NCBI RefSeq assembly: GCF_029945965.1
Contig: NZ_JAQSDO010000020.1
Location: 124,001-188,000 of the forward strand
From: Thermomonas sp.
GTDB taxonomy: Bacteria > Pseudomonadota > Gammaproteobacteria > Xanthomonadales > Xanthomonadaceae
Length of the DNA stretch: 64,000 nucleotides
Reading direction: 5' to 3'
Part shown: positions 62,304 to 64,000 of the stretch, in pieces
Numbering within the stretch: position 1 is the stretch's first letter
Layout: every line of letters begins with the position of its first letter
Notes under the pieces: model-generated
Databases searched by the model: none
What the model was told of the DNA's origin: nothing
The model's input: the letters and a program-made list of their open reading frames with translations, nothing else
Program-made: the position numbers and the translations under genes

Positions 62304-64000
62304 ATGCGCATCCTGAATCGCAATGTCTATGTCGGGCCCTCGCAGTACGCGAAGTTCCCGGTGATCCGCCTGGAACTCGACCTCGCTGAGCTTGAACAGT
62401 GGCCGACCGCAAAACTCGGCACCGGCTTCATCGATGCGCTGGTTGCGGCGTTGCCCGGGCTGGCTGACCACGGCTGCTCGTATCGCGAACCCGGCGGCTT
62501 CATCCGGCGCATGCGTGAGGATGGCGGCACCTGGCTGGGCCACGTGCTTGAACACGCCGCCATCGAACTGCAGAACATCGCCGGTGAGGACGTCAGCTTC
62601 GGCCGCACCCGCAGCATTTCCGACGACCGCCCCGGTGTGTATTCGGTGGTGTACGAATACACCCAGCGCGAGGAAGGCATCGCTGCTGGCGAACTCGCGC
62701 TGAAGCTGCTCGACTCGCTACTACCTGCTGAACTACGCACGGCCACCGACGAGGCATGGGACTGGGCCAGCGAGCGCGACGGTTTCATCCGTTACGCGCA
62801 GCGTCGTGCGCTTGGTCCATCCACCGCGTCGCTTGTACGCGCCGCCGAGGACCGCGGGATTCCGTGGTTGCGGCTGAATCAGCAATCGCTGGTGCAGCTT
62901 GGGCACGGCAAATACCAGCAGCGCATCCAGGCCACGATCACCGGCCGCACGCCGCATATCGCAGTGGAACTCGCCAGCGACAAGGAAGAGACCAACAAGA
63001 TCCTGGGCTCGCTCGGCCTGCCGGTGCCGCGGCAAGTGCTGGTCAACAGCCAGACCGATGCGTTGAAGGCCGCGCGCAAGCTGGCTGGGCCAGTCGTGCT
63101 CAAGCCTTATAACGGCAACCATGGCCGCGGCATCACCATCAATATCACTGGCGAGGACGAGATCCGCGCTGCGTTTGATGCCGCATGCGAGCATTCGCGC
63201 TCGGTGATCGTCGAGACGTTCCAGGTCGGCGACGACCACCGCCTGCTGGTGGTCAATGGCGAACTGATCGCCGCGACCAAGCGCACGCCCGGCCACGTGA
63301 TCGGCGACGGTAAATCAACGGTGACGCAGCTGCTCGATGTAGTGAACAGCGACCCGCGCCGCGGCGTTGGCCACGAAAAGGTGCTGACCCGGATCGAGCT
63401 CGACCGCGAAGCCAACATGATGTTGGAACGCGTCGGCATGACTGCCGAGTCAGTGCCGGCCAAAGGCGACGTCGTCTACCTGCGCTCCACTGCCAACCTG
63501 TCCACCGGCGGCACCGCCACTGACGTCACAGACATCATCCATCCCGACAACCGCGACATGGCGGTACGCGCGGTGCGTGCGATCGGGCTTGACGTGGGCG
63601 GCGTGGATTTCATCACGCCGAATATTGCCGAGAGCTACAAGGCGATCGGCGGCGCGATCTGCGAGGTCAATGCCGCGCCAGGCTTCCGCATGCACATCGC
63701 GCCCAGCGAAGGCACGCCGCGCGATGCGGCGGCGCCCGTGATCGACATGCTGTTCCCGCCGGGCACGCCGTCGCGAGTGCCCATTGCTGCGGTGACCGGC
63801 ACCAATGGCAAGACCACCACCGCGCGCATGCTCGCGCACATCGCCAAGATGGCCGGCTACACGCCAGGCCTGACCACTACTGACGGCGTCTACATCGACG
63901 GCCAGCGAACGGTCGAAGGCGACATGACCGGTCCGGTGTCTGCGCGGATGGTATTGAGCGATCCGCAGATTGATTTGGCCGTGCTGGAAACTGCGCGCGG
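62304..64000 (+). CDS. cphA: Cyanophycin synthetase, 5' part (open at window end)
   Basis: The first 565 residues are visible; the usual length is about 870-900. An N-terminal domain (RILNRNVYVGPSQYAKFPVI) precedes an ATP-grasp region (KEETNKILGSLGLPVPR, GPVVLKPYNGNHGRGITINI, RLLVVNGEL, EVNAAPGFRMH), followed by the Mur ligase-like P-loop GTNGKTTTARM (about 499-509). It polymerises aspartate and arginine into cyanophycin, a cytoplasmic nitrogen store. GGAGG lies 7 nt before the ATG. With cphB and iadA it forms a synthesis-and-breakdown set. Confidence 0.95.
   Translation, partial: MRILNRNVYVGPSQYAKFPVIRLELDLAELEQWPTAKLGTGFIDALVAALPGLADHGCSYREPGGFIRRMREDGGTWLGHVLEHAAIELQNIAGEDVSFGRTRSISDDRPGVYSVVYEYTQREEGIAAGELALKLLDSLLPAELRTATDEAWDWASERDGFIRYAQRRALGPSTASLVRAAEDRGIPWLRLNQQSLVQLGHGKYQQRIQATITGRTPHIAVELASDKEETNKILGSLGLPVPRQVLVNSQTDALKAARKLAGPVVLKPYNGNHGRGITINITGEDEIRAAFDAACEHSRSVIVETFQVGDDHRLLVVNGELIAATKRTPGHVIGDGKSTVTQLLDVVNSDPRRGVGHEKVLTRIELDREANMMLERVGMTAESVPAKGDVVYLRSTANLSTGGTATDVTDIIHPDNRDMAVRAVRAIGLDVGGVDFITPNIAESYKAIGGAICEVNAAPGFRMHIAPSEGTPRDAAAPVIDMLFPPGTPSRVPIAAVTGTNGKTTTARMLAHIAKMAGYTPGLTTTDGVYIDGQRTVEGDMTGPVSARMVLSDPQIDLAVLETAR

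Noticed and set aside
1-64000. CRISPR array or complete insertion sequence
   Set aside because: No regularly spaced direct repeats with unique spacers and no transposase gene were seen; the repeats found are REP-like, iteron-like or att-related.

Overview
The window is high-GC DNA with tightly packed genes. The gene complement points to a gammaproteobacterium of the Xanthomonadaceae/Lysobacteraceae group (Lysobacter, Luteimonas or Xanthomonas relatives). Support comes from a PhoP/PhoQ pair of xanthomonad type, a branched-chain keto-acid dehydrogenase operon next to tryptophan 2,3-dioxygenase, TrpS with a C-terminal extension, an hppD-hmgA tyrosine catabolic pair, and GTAG-type REP repeats. 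This is inferred from protein resemblance, not from a search.

Layout. (1) 1-10,960, core chromosome: a decayed DUF6671 gene, dusA, an arginine-deiminase-like hydrolase, a secreted PepSY-like protein with phoP-phoQ, a fused fatty-acid kinase (FakA+FakB-like) beside plsY, then birA-coaX and a SPOR protein. (2) 10,968-11,043: tRNA-Thr(TGT). (3) 11,030-30,376: a genomic island of about 19.3 kb bounded by a 14-bp direct repeat (the tRNA 3' end and a second copy at 30,363-30,376). It carries a P4-type tyrosine integrase, small hypothetical genes, an AlpA regulator, a Cys-cluster protein and a winged-helix-like protein followed by an iteron-like repeat array, a lipoprotein, a umuDC operon, a three-gene operon of DNA methyltransferase, SF2 helicase and GIY-YIG protein, and a cassette of beta-family protein, sce7726-like nuclease, XRE regulator, ImmA/IrrE peptidase and PIN-like protein. 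(4) 30,377-64,000, core chromosome: arginase, entericidin, a secreted protein, trpS, bkd genes, kynA, a peptide transporter, MarR/hppD/hmgA, two signalling proteins (one GGDEF-EAL, one propeller sensor with a ruined GGDEF), nhaA and nhaD, an SDR protein, an EamA transporter, an Mpo1-like protein, purC, a short DjlA-like J protein, rpe, a YegS-like lipid kinase, trpE-trpG-trpD, iadA, cphB and the 5' part of cphA.

How they work together. The core genes include several coherent modules: acyl-phosphate supply to phospholipid synthesis (FakAB-PlsY), aromatic amino acid breakdown (kynA, hppD, hmgA), tryptophan synthesis (trpEGD), and nitrogen storage as cyanophycin with its mobilisation (cphA, cphB, iadA). 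The arginase and the deiminase-like hydrolase may feed on released arginine. The island looks like a mobile defence carrier. Its two most interesting parts are the translationally coupled methyltransferase-helicase-GIY-YIG operon, whose methyltransferase has a sharply AT-richer target-recognition segment, and the sce7726/XRE/ImmA/PIN cassette, whose divergent promoters overlap a palindromic operator and appear to give leaderless mRNAs. Neither function is proven by the sequence.
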